Shown here piece after piece: positions 1-11,300 of a stretch of DNA of 64,000 bases. The notes under the pieces were generated by a model. The model worked only from the letters and a program-made list of their open reading frames with translations, was not told where the DNA came from and did no database searches. The stretch is taken from positions 82,623,561 through 82,687,560 of the forward strand of contig NC_088775.1 of NCBI RefSeq assembly GCF_954871325.1, in the 5' to 3' direction. Every line of letters starts with the position of its first letter. Within the stretch, counting starts at the first letter, position 1. Origin of the DNA: Gordionus sp. m RMFG-2023 (taxonomy: Eukaryota > Nematomorpha > Gordioida > Chordodea > Parachordodidae). Made by a program: the position numbers and the translations under genes.

Positions 1-2527
1 TCGAATCAATTATCTCATTAACGTTAATTGTTTGATCGCATTTGTAACATCTCATATGATAGAAATCATCCATGATTGAGAAAAATAGCCAAATTTTTTT
101 CAAATTTGTTTTATGAATTTTTTATATTCTATACTTTTAACCAAATTATTTGCCGCCCTTCTAATTTTTATTAATTGTTGATTTATCAAATTAGAACTTA
201 AATCCTTCTTTGATTTTATTAATACCATATTTATGGGTATTCAAATTAAAATATCTATATTTATTATTCAAATTTATTTAGAATCATAGATATGACAAAC
301 CAAAGGTCAGAGCATTATATGTATTTTATTATCTAATTTATAAGATATACAGATATATATTATTCAGCTTAGAAAATATAAATAAGCAATTATTTCATTT
401 GAACTACCAGTCTCTAAACATTATGTAAGTTATTCTCTAATACTCTTAAATTTGAATCTTTTGTTTACAGGAAATCGTTTCCTTTCTCTATATTAAATCA
501 TCTTTCTCTGTAAATAGCCAAGTTTTATTCATTATCAATGCTTGAACTACCAATTTCTTATGCCTGTATTAAATGAGCATTATTATTTAAAAAACAATGA
601 ACATTTAGAAATTGATTATTATTTATACATCTTGAATGTATAAATTATTATATCTTATTGACTTTGAATTAACTATGAATTAAATATAATAAAGTCTCTA
701 CCAGTTATTTTATTAGTTTATCATAGTTTCCTATACGCCCTATCACGTTCCATTCTTTGTTTTTTGCTCCAGCGTCTGATCTACTGTTAGTTAACGGTTG
801 TTTTCTCGGCATGTATAGCGGTTCAAACTGAACGGTTGAGATATCTTTGCTATCGTTTTAATGGTTTTGTTTTTGAAAACGGTACTTGGTTAAGTTCAGT
901 CTGAACCGGTGGAAGATTATATATTAACTTTCTATGATTATTGAATATATATAAACAATATCAAAAGGTTTTGGAATCAAGTTTCATTCATACACAAAAC
1001 GTATCCCCACTTTTTATTGTTATATTATTGTATACGCGTAACAATAATTTCCATTATTAATGACACTAAACGGGCAACATAAGCTTAAACTGTGATAAAA
1101 TATTAAAATGTTACTTTGAATATAAGGGTGGTCTTAGTCTAATAATTTTGGTTCTTAATTCTGAAATCTATTCAGAAAAGCAGGTTGGACACTGATTTTA
1201 TATATATATAAATCTTGATAAACGGTTATCATATCTTTAAAACATATTCTTATTATTATTTTGAGTTTTAAAAATCACTATTCTGATGAACAGCTATTTC
1301 AATAGGACACAATTGTTCCATATCATATTTTAATTTTTTCCTTTGCATATTACTTTGATATTACTAGATTCCCTTATTTGTCTTTACTAGCTGGCATAGG
1401 GATTAGTCGGCAATTCAATCAACTTTTCCTTCTGAACAATTGCTGTTAAAAGATGATTAAGTAGCAAAGTGAAATGATTATGAAGATAAATAATACAATC
1501 TATCTTGCGTATTAGGTCATGGTTCATAAGTGGATATCTAGTGATGATATATCAAATCTAATTGAAATTATTATTTTATGATAAAAAATAATATTATTAT
1601 TGTTGTATGATATCCAATGACATATAATACTTATCTAGACCGATGATGCATTATGAAGCGTTGAATTTAAATCTGCTGGTGATAAGCTATTTTGCTTTCC
1701 TATATAATAATTATTTTAAAAATGTTTTCACAAAATTTTAATGTAAATTTCTTACATGTGCAACCAAATTGGCAGGACACCAGCTGATTTATATTGGCCC
1801 ACATTTTAATAGGCTTGTTAGGTCCTTTTATTGATCATACATATATTTTTTCAATGATTTTTATAATCCAATTGTTGACTCTCAAATCATAAGTACACAG
1901 CGGATTTTTCATCTTAAAGAATAAACTAATAGAAACAAGATGAGTCAAAATTGTTAATATATTTGAGTGCTTTAATATTTTACTTAACACAATGAAATAT
2001 CTGCTTAGTTATAAATCTCAATATCTTGTATGGTTTTATTTATAAAAAAAAATTATTCACCATTTGTAAATATGACGCTAGGCCCTTGGCTTTAATAACT
2101 ACAATTTTATAATTATAAAATACTATATCATTTAGACACCCATGTCTTTCATTAAGAACGTGTTTTGCTTAATAAACAAGCACTTCACATGAGCGCTTTG
2201 GGGTAATAGGGTATTATATTCAATAAATATTTTTTTTAATTGCATAGGCATTAAATATATTAATTGATTCATCAGTTGAAAAAAAAGTTATTAAGGTTTA
2301 TAGTATTTTGTTAAATACTAATCCCAAAATTTCTATTTCCCCCAAATTATCATTGAAACGCAAATAGGTTGATCAAGTTGGTTTTCCAAATATGTTATAA
2401 CCCTTTCCTTTAACAGTTTATTCTGTGACAGATTTATATACTGCCAATTAAGCTTGATCTTCGTTACTAACATGGTAAAATACTTTTGAAGCTTTGAAGC
2501 TAAGGTAAGGGTAGAAGGTTTTCATTT
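1..2527. other. AT-rich stretch without a recognisable gene
   Basis: Stops are dense in all frames and I see no exon-like segment flanked by good splice sites. The only structured element is the short inverted repeat at 817-910, listed separately. The stretch ends at the target duplication of the first hAT element. Confidence 0.6.
817..910. repeat. Short inverted repeat, CGGTT type
   Basis: The left arm at 817-833 (AGCGGTTCAAACTGAAC) matches the reverse complement of 894-910 (GTTCAGTCTGAACCGGT) at 15 of 17 positions, with a 60-bp spacer. Similar GGTT/GAACC words occur in pairs around 4860-4930, 8496-8610 and 60784-61188. It is probably the residue of a small fold-back element. Confidence 0.5.
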
Positions 2528-2837
2528 CATTAGTGTACGCAGCGGGGGGGGGCAAATCCCCCCCCCCCCCAAAAGCCAAAAAATGCAGATGCCGGATTAT
2601 ATTTTCCAAAAATATTATTGTTAATATTAATTTATATATGTTAATATTTATTACTATCTCATATATATATTTAATTACATTTATTTATCACATTCATCTA
2701 CTAAGTTATTTTATCAATTAATTTCGATTTCAAGTTTTCCTTGGCGTAATTTACCTATTATTTAAAAAAAATTAGTGGCGTAATATTTATCTAAATTTCT
2801 AGTCAAATAATAATTATCTCTGAAACTCCTTGTCCAA

Positions 2838-3905
2838 CAGGGAGAAAGAAATTGCAAGCTTGTCCAACGAGATCAAGTCTCCGCCATCAAGCAGTAACAG
2901 CTTTTATGAAGTTAGAAGAGCCGATTAATATTAATGCTATTACTGAAATATCACAATGGCTTGAAAGAAATATTTCCTCAGAAGCAAAATTATTGGATTC
3001 AATACTTATTCCAAATTTTTTTTCTCATTAGAATGTATTATTTAATTATACAACTACTTTATGTAATACTTTTCAAAAGCATAACAATGACTTGAATAAG
3101 AAGATGAGAATAGCGGAGAGCATTTAATTAGAACTCAAGGAAATTAGAGCTAATGTTGATGAAGAATTTCATATTTTATATGTTATTGTTGACTCAAAAG
3201 CAGAGGTATACGATTTTAATATTTGTTACCTCGACTTGCAGCAAGCAAGCTCATCGTCAAAACATTAATATAATATCATTAGAAGAGTATTATAAAACAA
3301 ATGTCCCCTCTCCCAACCTTTTTCATATGGTGATAGAAAAAAAATATAAATATTTGTTAGATTTTTATCATGAAGATGTTAAAATATCTTATGATGCCTT
3401 ATTAGCTGAATAACTTTGATTTAAAGATTAACTATGGTTGATGCAGTCCCAAAAGATGCTATGGATGCTTTGCATTATTTCAAACACATTTTAGATTATA
3501 CTCCCAATGTATTAAAATGGTTATATATATATGTGTATATATTAGCAGCTCTTTAGTAAACTAATGAGAGAACATTCTCTTTTTTAAGAAGAATAACAGA
3601 GCTTTGCAGAGGTACTATTTGAAGGACATGGCCCAGATTTTTTGTAAAAATTTTTTCCGGCCCGGCTTTTTTGAAAATAAAATTTTCAGGCCCGGCCCGG
3701 GTGTTTTTTTAAAAAAAAATTACGGGCCTACCCGTGTATTAAAAAAATTAAAATACGGTCCGGCTCGGGGTCTGGGCCTGCAAGTCTGTGAAAAACATAC
3801 CTATGAAATACAAAATCTGAAAGTAGATTGAATGATTTGAATCTTTTGAATATTCATAGGCATTTAACGCCAAGCAAGGATAGATAATTGCAAAATTAGC
3901 TCAAA
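2838..3905 (+). pseudogene. hAT transposase remnant, copy 1
   Basis: Recognisable pieces in order: an N-terminal segment around 2840-3030 with I-T-E-I-S-Q-W-L-E-R-N; a segment around 3230-3310 matching the hAT P-R-x-x-x-R-Q-x-x-R and E-E-Y-Y motifs; the catalytic C-terminal dimerisation motif T-N-E-R-T-F-S-F-L-R-R near 3565-3595; and, after the nested insertion, the C-terminal motif E-S-R-L-N-D-L-N-L-L-N-I-H-R near 3815-3860. The pieces lie in several frames with internal stops, so it cannot encode an active transposase. It is clearly younger than many repeats here because its target duplication is still perfect. Confidence 0.85.
3597..3788. repeat. GC-rich GGCCCGG fold-back element nested in hAT copy 1
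   Basis: This block of GGCCCGGCCCGG words separated by T/A runs starts with CAGAG and ends with the diverged TCTG. It lies inside the hAT transposase, between the F-L-R-R-I codons and the S-R-L-N region. The same element is at the identical site in hAT copy 2 (28826-29247), where the ends are better kept as CAGAG...CTCTG. Confidence 0.75.
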
Positions 3906-4527
3906 ACATACAAAATACAATTATTCCTAAGAAACTTTTTGTGTATTAATTTATATTTCCAACATTTAAATTTTTTATACTATATTTTAAAAGCTCAAAA
4001 AATTCAAATTTCAATTTTGGGTCATTTAAGTGATTCATATCGTGGGTTATATTCAATTTATATTTTATAATTCACATTTATTTTATAGTTTTTCAATGCC
4101 GGTGTTTATATATATAATTTTTTTAATTCACATTAGTTTAAAATTGTTATTAGTCCTAATAAATTTATGCTTAGTATTTTTAATTAACAATAATATTTCT
4201 TAAAAAATTTTATTAACCCCCCCCCCCCCCCCAGATCCAAATCCTGCGTACGCGCTGTTTCATTTATATTGTAATGGATTATTATATTATAGGGGATACT
4301 GAAAATGAAAATATGAAATAATAAGTTAATTTTATTTTAAAAATTAATTAAAATATATTTTATAAAAATGTAAAAAATTCAATAATGATCTCGATCACGA
4401 TTCTCAAATAGAAAATAATCATTCCGGGGAAAATTACCAAAATTAGGATAGAATCCATGACTATCTATGCCTTGATCTCGATTATTTAACAACTCTTTTG
4501 TGTAATATAATATGACATTATAAATAT

Positions 4528-4672
4528 TAGTGTTCAAAAGGCTGAATTTGAATGGATTTTTAAAAACTGCCCGATTAATATTTCAGCCAAAATAATATTA
4601 CATAATACTCAAGATTTAGCAAATAGAGGTCCAAATCTTTCTGCCATCTATGAAAAAAAAAATCAAAATCGG
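4528..4672. repeat. Palindromic MITE, half copy
   Basis: It begins TAGTGTTCAAAAGGCTGAATTTG and keeps the family order: terminal GTGTT, a GATTTTTAAAAA-like segment, TTTCAGCCAAAATAATATT, then TAGAGGTCCAAATCTTTCTGCCATCTATG. The second half is lost or unrecognisable. Confidence 0.5.
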
Positions 4673-6820
4673 GTTTTTTTAAAAAGACTAAATATAATAT
4701 GTCGTTGCAAATATACTATGTCATTGTATTTATCATATTCTATTACTCCTATTATTTGTAAATAGGCTAAAATTTTCAAAATGATATTTTATTTTATAAA
4801 AATATTTAGAATCACTAAAAAATCTCTCTATCCCCAGTTAAATTTTTTTTCATGGTTTTGTTTAATTTTTTGAATCGGTTTCGCGGTTCTGTCTTTGAAA
4901 AAAAGACTGCTAGCCGAACCTGACCGAATTATAACCTTAGCTTGCCTCACCCAGAATAATATAATGATCAATATCCCGTTTTTTCAATAATGATGTATTT
5001 TTATAACGACGTATTCCCTTGAGTGTTACTCCTAAGAAAATAGAAATAGATCGTAGTTTTCTGCTGCGACTGAGATATATCAATGTTAATCTAAAAGTTA
5101 AATATTCTAGATATTATTTCTCGTTTTTTTTATCCTGCCTCTTTTCCTTGATTTACCTTGAATATAAATAAATTATCCCCTGATCCACGATTGAAGTCAT
5201 AAAATCCTGATAATTTTGGGAAATTTTTAGAGTTACTATCTTATCATTATTATTTCTATGCACTCACCTTCCCAGTGAGAGTTTAATGTTTGTGGTTCAT
5301 ATTATCAAAGTCTAGCGACTTATTATATTTTATTTATTTTTTTTGTCGGGATTTTGCCGAATCATCGTTCTAAAGGATAAAATCAATTTAAATTATTAAT
5401 AAAAAATTATGATATATACAGTTTTTGAAATATTAACCCGTATGTAGATTTTCAACATAGGGGATCTAATCGCACTTTTTTTACGTTTACACTAAACTAG
5501 ATTCGGTCTTTTCATTTAACTGACTAATGAAATATTTGGCAGATAAATACTAAATATCACTTACTGTCTGGGAAAAAATTATCTTAAGCTTAGCTCACTC
5601 AATAATTCAGTTACTGATCAATAGAAACAATGAAACTAATTATCTAATTTTCTACATTTTTGTATACTGTTTTACCTTTTTTCTAGGATTTTTTATATTA
5701 TTCTACTCCAATTTATTTCCATGCTTTGATCGCATAAGTTTTTTGAAATTTAAACCTAATAAATGCGGCATACATAATAAACTAGAGCCTTAATAAATTA
5801 TTTTTTTTATGCCTTAAATAATTGTAAAAAAAATATATAAATCTCCCATTTTTGAAAAGTATTTAGTTTTAAAGTATTAATTCTTTTTAACCTTTTTCTT
5901 TCTATTTTGCAATTTTCGGCATGATTTTTTTTTATAGTTAACTAATTTATTTAACCTAGGTATCGTATTTTCCTATAATTGTCACCAATTACTCCCTTAT
6001 AAAAAAAATCAAATATTCTATTAATTTTACAACTAAATACAAAATAAACCCTAACATTCGTCTTGTTGCTCCCGCTCTCTTAAACTCGAGATTAAGATTC
6101 GTTGATAATGCTCTTTTGATTTAATATATTTATATTACACATAAAAATTGAATTATTATTCAGGCTAAAACTCGTTGAAATGAATATTATTCTCCGAGGA
6201 ACAAGCGCAGCGAAGCGAAAGTTTAGTTCTTTACAAGATTTTTTTAAGATATATTTTTATAAGTTATAATGTATTATTCTGTATATCTATTATAAAATTA
6301 TTGAAATAAATAAATGTAAAAAAAAATTATCTTAATGATATATAGTTAATTATAATTTTATTCAAAAATAAACTGGAATTAATTTTTACGATACTGCAAT
6401 TTGTAGCATTTATCTTTTAACTTTCCTACTGCATCTATCTTATACCAAGGTATGATGCTATAAATTTAAATTATGAATTATTTAACGTTTTTTGTCATTT
6501 TAGTCAAATAAATCTTTTTGATTATAAACTAAAATTAAACATAAAATATGTTTTAAAAAATGGCATTATTAGGGAGACAGGGGGCTCAATAGGCCTTTGG
6601 GCCCATAAGTCCTACTTAATACATTTTAAATCAATTAAATCTAAAAATTTTTCATATGATAGATAATTATAATATACACCTATAGGCGAAAAATATGTCC
6701 CTTGCATCAACGTCAACATAAAGAGAATTTATAATACCTACACCTAGATTTTTAATAGTTATTTTATTTAGCACAATCAATATACCTATTCTACCATTGA
6801 CCATTAGTATATTTTTTTAA

Positions 6821-7270
6821 ATGATTTTTCATCTCTCAAATGGGGACTTTGACATTAAAGATATTAATCAATATTTTCAAATTCGCCTCAGTGTGCCTCA
6901 GTCTCCTATTTTTTTGCATTTAACAAGTTTTAAGAAAATTGGACTCTGCATCATTCTGATACTGTCAAAGTATGAGAATCAACAGTTGACCGATTACTTT
7001 TATCATCATTTATTTGTTTCCCGGCAGGAATTCAAGAGTTTTCTAAGATACAGAATTCATTATCTATATCGATCTAAATTATATAAAAATATTTTTGGAA
7101 TAGACATTTCTTTAAATCTAAACAACTTAAAAAAAAATTATATTAAAATGTTATCTAGAAAAGTTTATTGTTTCACATATAAACATTCCTTTCAAAATTT
7201 TGGATTAAATTACAGCAATTTTATTTTGGGCAATAAAACTAAATATATGAATATGGAAACGTCGTCATAA
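6821..7270 (+). CDS. Hypothetical exon or chance open frame (149 codons)
   Basis: A 149-codon ATG-initiated open frame is long for sequence this AT-rich. It ends T-K-Y-M-N-M-E-T-S-S then a stop. A strong acceptor-like site, TTTGTTTCCCGGCAG, ends inside it at about 7027. An alternative reading is therefore a terminal exon that starts there with E-F-K-S-F-L-R-Y-R. The translation is rich in Lys, Tyr, Asn and Leu, as expected from base composition, and I recognise no domain. It lies about 900 bp upstream of the neudesin-like gene on the same strand. It could be a lineage-specific protein, an exon of an unseen gene, or noise. Confidence 0.25.
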   Translation: MIFHLSNGDFDIKDINQYFQIRLSVPQSPIFLHLTSFKKIGLCIILILSKYENQQLTDYFYHHLFVSRQEFKSFLRYRIHYLYRSKLYKNIFGIDISLNLNNLKKNYIKMLSRKVYCFTYKHSFQNFGLNYSNFILGNKTKYMNMETSS

Positions 7271-7435
7271 CTCAAAAATTTTACATTTTAAACATAAATT
7301 GAACATTTAAGCGAATGGGCAATAAATTAGGTAAAATGTCAAAAAAGTTTATGGAAATTCTAAATTTGACTCGAAATTTTACTAAATAAATGAATAAAAT
7401 GCCTTAAGGAATGATAAAAAAAATAGGATGATTTT

Positions 7436-7632
7436 ATATTGTTAAACGGCCCGAAATGAGTCCATTTTTAAAAATGACACGATTAGATAGCAAAAATATT
7501 ATTATGAAAACCTGGAGATATTGCTCATAAATGGCGAAAGGCTTGGACATCTATTTGCCAAATTTCGAGACCTACATAATTGTATTTTGGCTAAAATATT
7601 AATCAGGCCGTAAACCCAAATTGGCCGTTTAT
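7436..7632. repeat. Palindromic MITE, diverged copy
   Basis: Left arm ATTGTTAAACGGCCCGAAATG, then a GAGTCCATTTTTAAAAATG segment. The middle carries the family words GGCGAAAGGCTTGGACATCT and GAGACCTACATAATTGTATT. The right arm ends near GGCCGTTTAT. Both arms point inward as in the better copies at 23640 and 26926. Confidence 0.6.
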
Positions 7633-8149
7633 AAGAAGACTTTATGGAAAAAGTTATAACTCTAAAAAGAGAAATATTCCGTTATGCATAATAATTAAAC
7701 ATTTTATTATAATATACTAAAATGAGCAATAATTGGGTAAAATTCAAAAAAAAAAAGTTACTCAAATTCTAAATTTGACTTAAAATTTTATGTCATAGAC
7801 TAAAATAATATTTTAAAAAAATGAAAGATGAATAAATAACGCTCTAAGGGGAGATGATAAAAAATATTTGTTTTTATTAGTCGCAAATATACGACTTTTT
7901 GAACTTGCTTCCCGTGATCCCCATTTTATATATAAAAAATAGAAAATTTTTAATTACGTTTTGAATTGACCTAGTTATTTTAAAATAATAATGTCTATAT
8001 ATCTTATCGTGACAAAATAATGATCAAAATAATTTTAAATAAGTGCTTAAGATATTATTTTTTTTTTGAAAAATATATAATATTATGTCACATTTTTGAA
8101 CATTTTTAAGGAACGATACACATATTTAATCGAAATCAGCTGGCGCATA

Positions 8150-8320
8150 ATGACATCGCATCGATTATATTTCTGTTTTTTAATCCTAAGCGCAAAATCC
8201 ATTCTATGGGGTCTACACGCGAAATACGAATTGGAAGAAATATTTGTCGCGCCAGGACCAGACAATCAACCTACGATGATCTTCACAGAACCATTCTTAG
8301 GTCGATTTGATGGAAGCAAT
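8150..8320 (+). CDS. NENF: Neudesin-like exon 1 (signal peptide and domain start)
   Basis: 57 codons. The ATG at 8150 is the first in-frame ATG and opens a typical signal peptide: polar start, L-Y-F-C-F-L-I-L-S core, and a small-residue region ending G-L-H-A before K-Y-E-L-E-E. The exon closes the F-D-G-S-N motif at a codon boundary and is followed by the donor GTAGGT (phase 0). Confidence 0.85.
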
Positions 8321-11300
8321 GTAGGTATACATGTTTATAAAAGCTTATTGTTAGATAGTATTTTATTTTTTTTAGAAGAAATACACTAATAAACTACTCT
8401 TAAGAAAGATTATTATAACGATTGGATATTTATAAGTATAGTTCGAGAATTTGTAAACACTTGGTTGATGGATACATATAGGAACTGGAAGCAGATAATA
8501 AAACATTTTTAGAAACCAGAACTGGAACCATTTTTAAAATTGGAATTGGTTCTGGAACCGGTTTGATCCAACCCGAAAACCTAACGCGCGAGTCGTGACT
8601 AAGTTCTGGAATTTTTTGTTTAGTTCAAATTCTAAAACTTAATTATGAGATAATAATTCAATATTTTTAATATATTTCTGAAAACTACATCAGAAAAGAA
8701 AAAAAAAGAGAAAATGATACCCATGTAATATTACTTTGAAATTGGAAAACGTAATAATGACCATTTTTATATCCTATACCTGGCTATAAGTTTTGTCAAA
8801 AACCTCAATTTAGATGCTTTTCAAAAAATCTTCTTTTGACCAAATCTTGAGTTTTTTTTGGTGAAAATTTGATTTCCTTTTTTAAAAATTTCCTAAATTA
8901 AATATTTTTGACAGCATTTCTTTTAACCTAACCTAATCCAAGAGGTTGATTAAAATGACACTGGCATCTAACCTTGGGTCGAAATTTTTTTGCGCCTCTT
9001 CAGCCCCTGTAATTTCTGACCATACTAGCTACTAGTGATCTGCATCGGGTCTAATTTTTCAAGCCCGGCCTGACCCAAATTTTTTTAAATATAGAAATTA
9101 ATTTTTATAATTACTCAAAATAAAAGAAATATGCTATATGTCGTTTAGTTTCAATAAATAAAATCAAAAATTTTATTTTACATAAAAAATTCAATATGAA
9201 ATTGATAAATTTGGCTATATTTAAAAAAAATTTCAAGGTCCGACCTTACCCGGCCTAATTTTTTTTCAATATTAGGCCCGGCCCGGACTTGATTATTATA
9301 AATAGAATTAGGCCTGAGCCCGGCCCGAAGCCCGGTTGGGCCGGGCCGGGTACGAGCCAGGCCTACTTTGCAGATCTCTACTAGCAACATCATTATAATA
9401 TAAAAAATGATAATAAACATTTTGAGTTGTCCTAATTTCTTTCATTTCTTTATGGAAGGTTTTCTCCGATTACCTCTGAAAATAGCCATCATTTCATAAA
9501 CCTGACTATAATACCACAAATGACGCAAATATTACATATTTATATAGCATACTTAATTATTATTTTTTTTACCATTTGTTAAGCCCAATGAACCAATATA
9601 CGTGTCTATTAGAGGTGTGGTCTTTGATGTAACCTCAGAATTAGGTATTTTTAATTTAAATTTATATTATTATTTTTTATTCCATATTGATTGACATACT
9701 AATTATATAAATACAAATTCGGATAATTGATATTATTGATTGATATTTATATATCTTCATCTATGACATGTTCATTTATTAAATTATTTTTCGGTGGACG
9801 CCATTTTGTTTCCTATATAAGAGTTTCTTTATAAATGAAACTATGTTCGAAATTAACCATGGCGCATCCCCCAGCTGATTTCTATTATAGATGGACGCGG
9901 GTCGTAAAAACCCATGCGTCCATCGAGTCACAGTAGGTCACTGTGAGTGGGAATAAATTTTTGAATTGGAACGGTAATTGGGCCTGGTGAGCTTTTCTAA
10001 AATATTACCGGGTGTGATTGGCGTGATTAAAAATTTTTCGCGAATCACGGAAAATTTTAAAAGGTAACATCTTTAAAAACGTAACCCCTTTCCTTACACA
10101 TTTTATAACAGGATTTGTTCCCCTAGAAACTCCTTTAGGAGACTATACCCAAAACGAATTTTTTTTTTACAAATCACGATTTTCACAAATTCGACAGAAG
10201 AAAATTGAATAAACATTTTAATTTTTCAAAATTTCTAACATTTTACATTTTATAGAATATTTCTATTAATTTCTATTCTTGTCAATTTTGAGCCTTTTTA
10301 AAAAAAAATTAACCAGTAAAATTTTGCCATCCCCAGCCAGTTGGGTTTCCAGTGAAGGATATTTTCTATAGCTAATAATCGTTTACTAAAAGAAAAAAGA
10401 ACCCAACTAAAATATAAAAAAATATTGGCATTTTTCATCTTTACATAGATTTTTATTTTTAAATGTCTATTTTAACATAAAACGTGAATGATAATAAAAA
10501 ATATTTTGTATTCATGAGTAGCGGGTCGTGAAAAAAAATGAGACCTATTGTTATACATTTAATGATTGACTTGCAAGTCTAGAATATTTATTATAGTCAT
10601 AAGAACTTTCAAAATTAATTAATATTTATCTAATATTTTGATAAAAACTCTATCAACATAAGAATAAATGTAAATAAACTTGTTGGCGTCAAATATATAG
10701 ATAATGGCTTAAATCGAAGAATGTTCAACTCAAAGTTTTTATAATTGGATGAGATATATTTAAAATTAAGCAAATATCTGACAGTAAAGAGTAGGGTTAG
10801 GTTCAATTTAAGGTTGGGTTATGAGATATATTAAGTGAAGAGAAATTGAGATAAATCAGCGGCTGTATCGGCAATTTCCTTGAATTGGTCCATAAATTAA
10901 ATATACAATAATAATTTAAAGTATGCTCATATCAAATTTGGCTGAGATGTTTAGCAAGAAATCGTAAACATTTTCTTTGTAAATTCGTAGTATTATGATT
11001 TTTAAAAAAATTTATTTTATTTTACCAAGATAATTATAGCATTAACGCGACTCTTCATTATTTAGCTGGGAAAGACGTCTCAAGGGCTATTGCCAAAAAT
11101 TCTACTGAGTCTTCTGACATGAATGATAATTTGGTAAGATATTCTTTTAAAAAAAATCGAATATTTTAAATAATTTACTTTTATTTAATTCCTATTTATC
11201 AGCAATTTAGATTTATTATGACTACTACCTTAGCGTTAGCATGTTACCTGATACAGTTATATTAAAATTAATTATGGCCTCTTTAATTTATTGAAGAAAT

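Larger units (their letters stand above)
2528..4257 (+). mobile_element. hAT-family DNA transposon, copy 1 (decayed)
   Basis: The terminal inverted repeats share the core GTACGCAG at the left (2535-2542) and CTGCGTAC at the right. A perfect 8-bp target duplication TTTCATTT flanks the element at 2520-2527 and 4258-4265. Just inside the left end is a run of 9 G, a 5-base spacer and 13 C; just inside the right end is a long C run. The interior holds traces of an Ac-type transposase (DUF4371 and hAT dimerisation regions) on the + strand. Those traces are interrupted by stops and by a nested GC-rich element. Length is 1,730 bp. The organisation matches copy 2. Confidence 0.9.
4266..8149. other. 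Intergenic stretch with MITE fragments and one candidate exon
   Basis: No certain gene. It holds a half copy of the palindromic MITE (4528-4672), a diverged nearly full copy (7436-7632), a CGGTT-type fragment near 4860-4930, and the open frame at 6821-7270 listed separately. The rest is low-complexity A/T. Confidence 0.5.

Noticed and set aside
3604-3831. Plus frame rich in Gly, Pro and Arg (R-P-G-P-G)
   Set aside because: It is the translation of GGCCCGG repeats in the nested element, not a gene.
10790-10830. TAGGGTTAGG-like word suggesting a telomeric repeat
   Set aside because: Only one imperfect occurrence; no tandem array.
11038-11040. Alternative acceptor AG just upstream of I-N-A-T-L-H-Y
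   Set aside because: It would break the reading frame from exon 2 and shorten the domain. The acceptor ending at 11029 restores phase and the family's 14-residue spacing.
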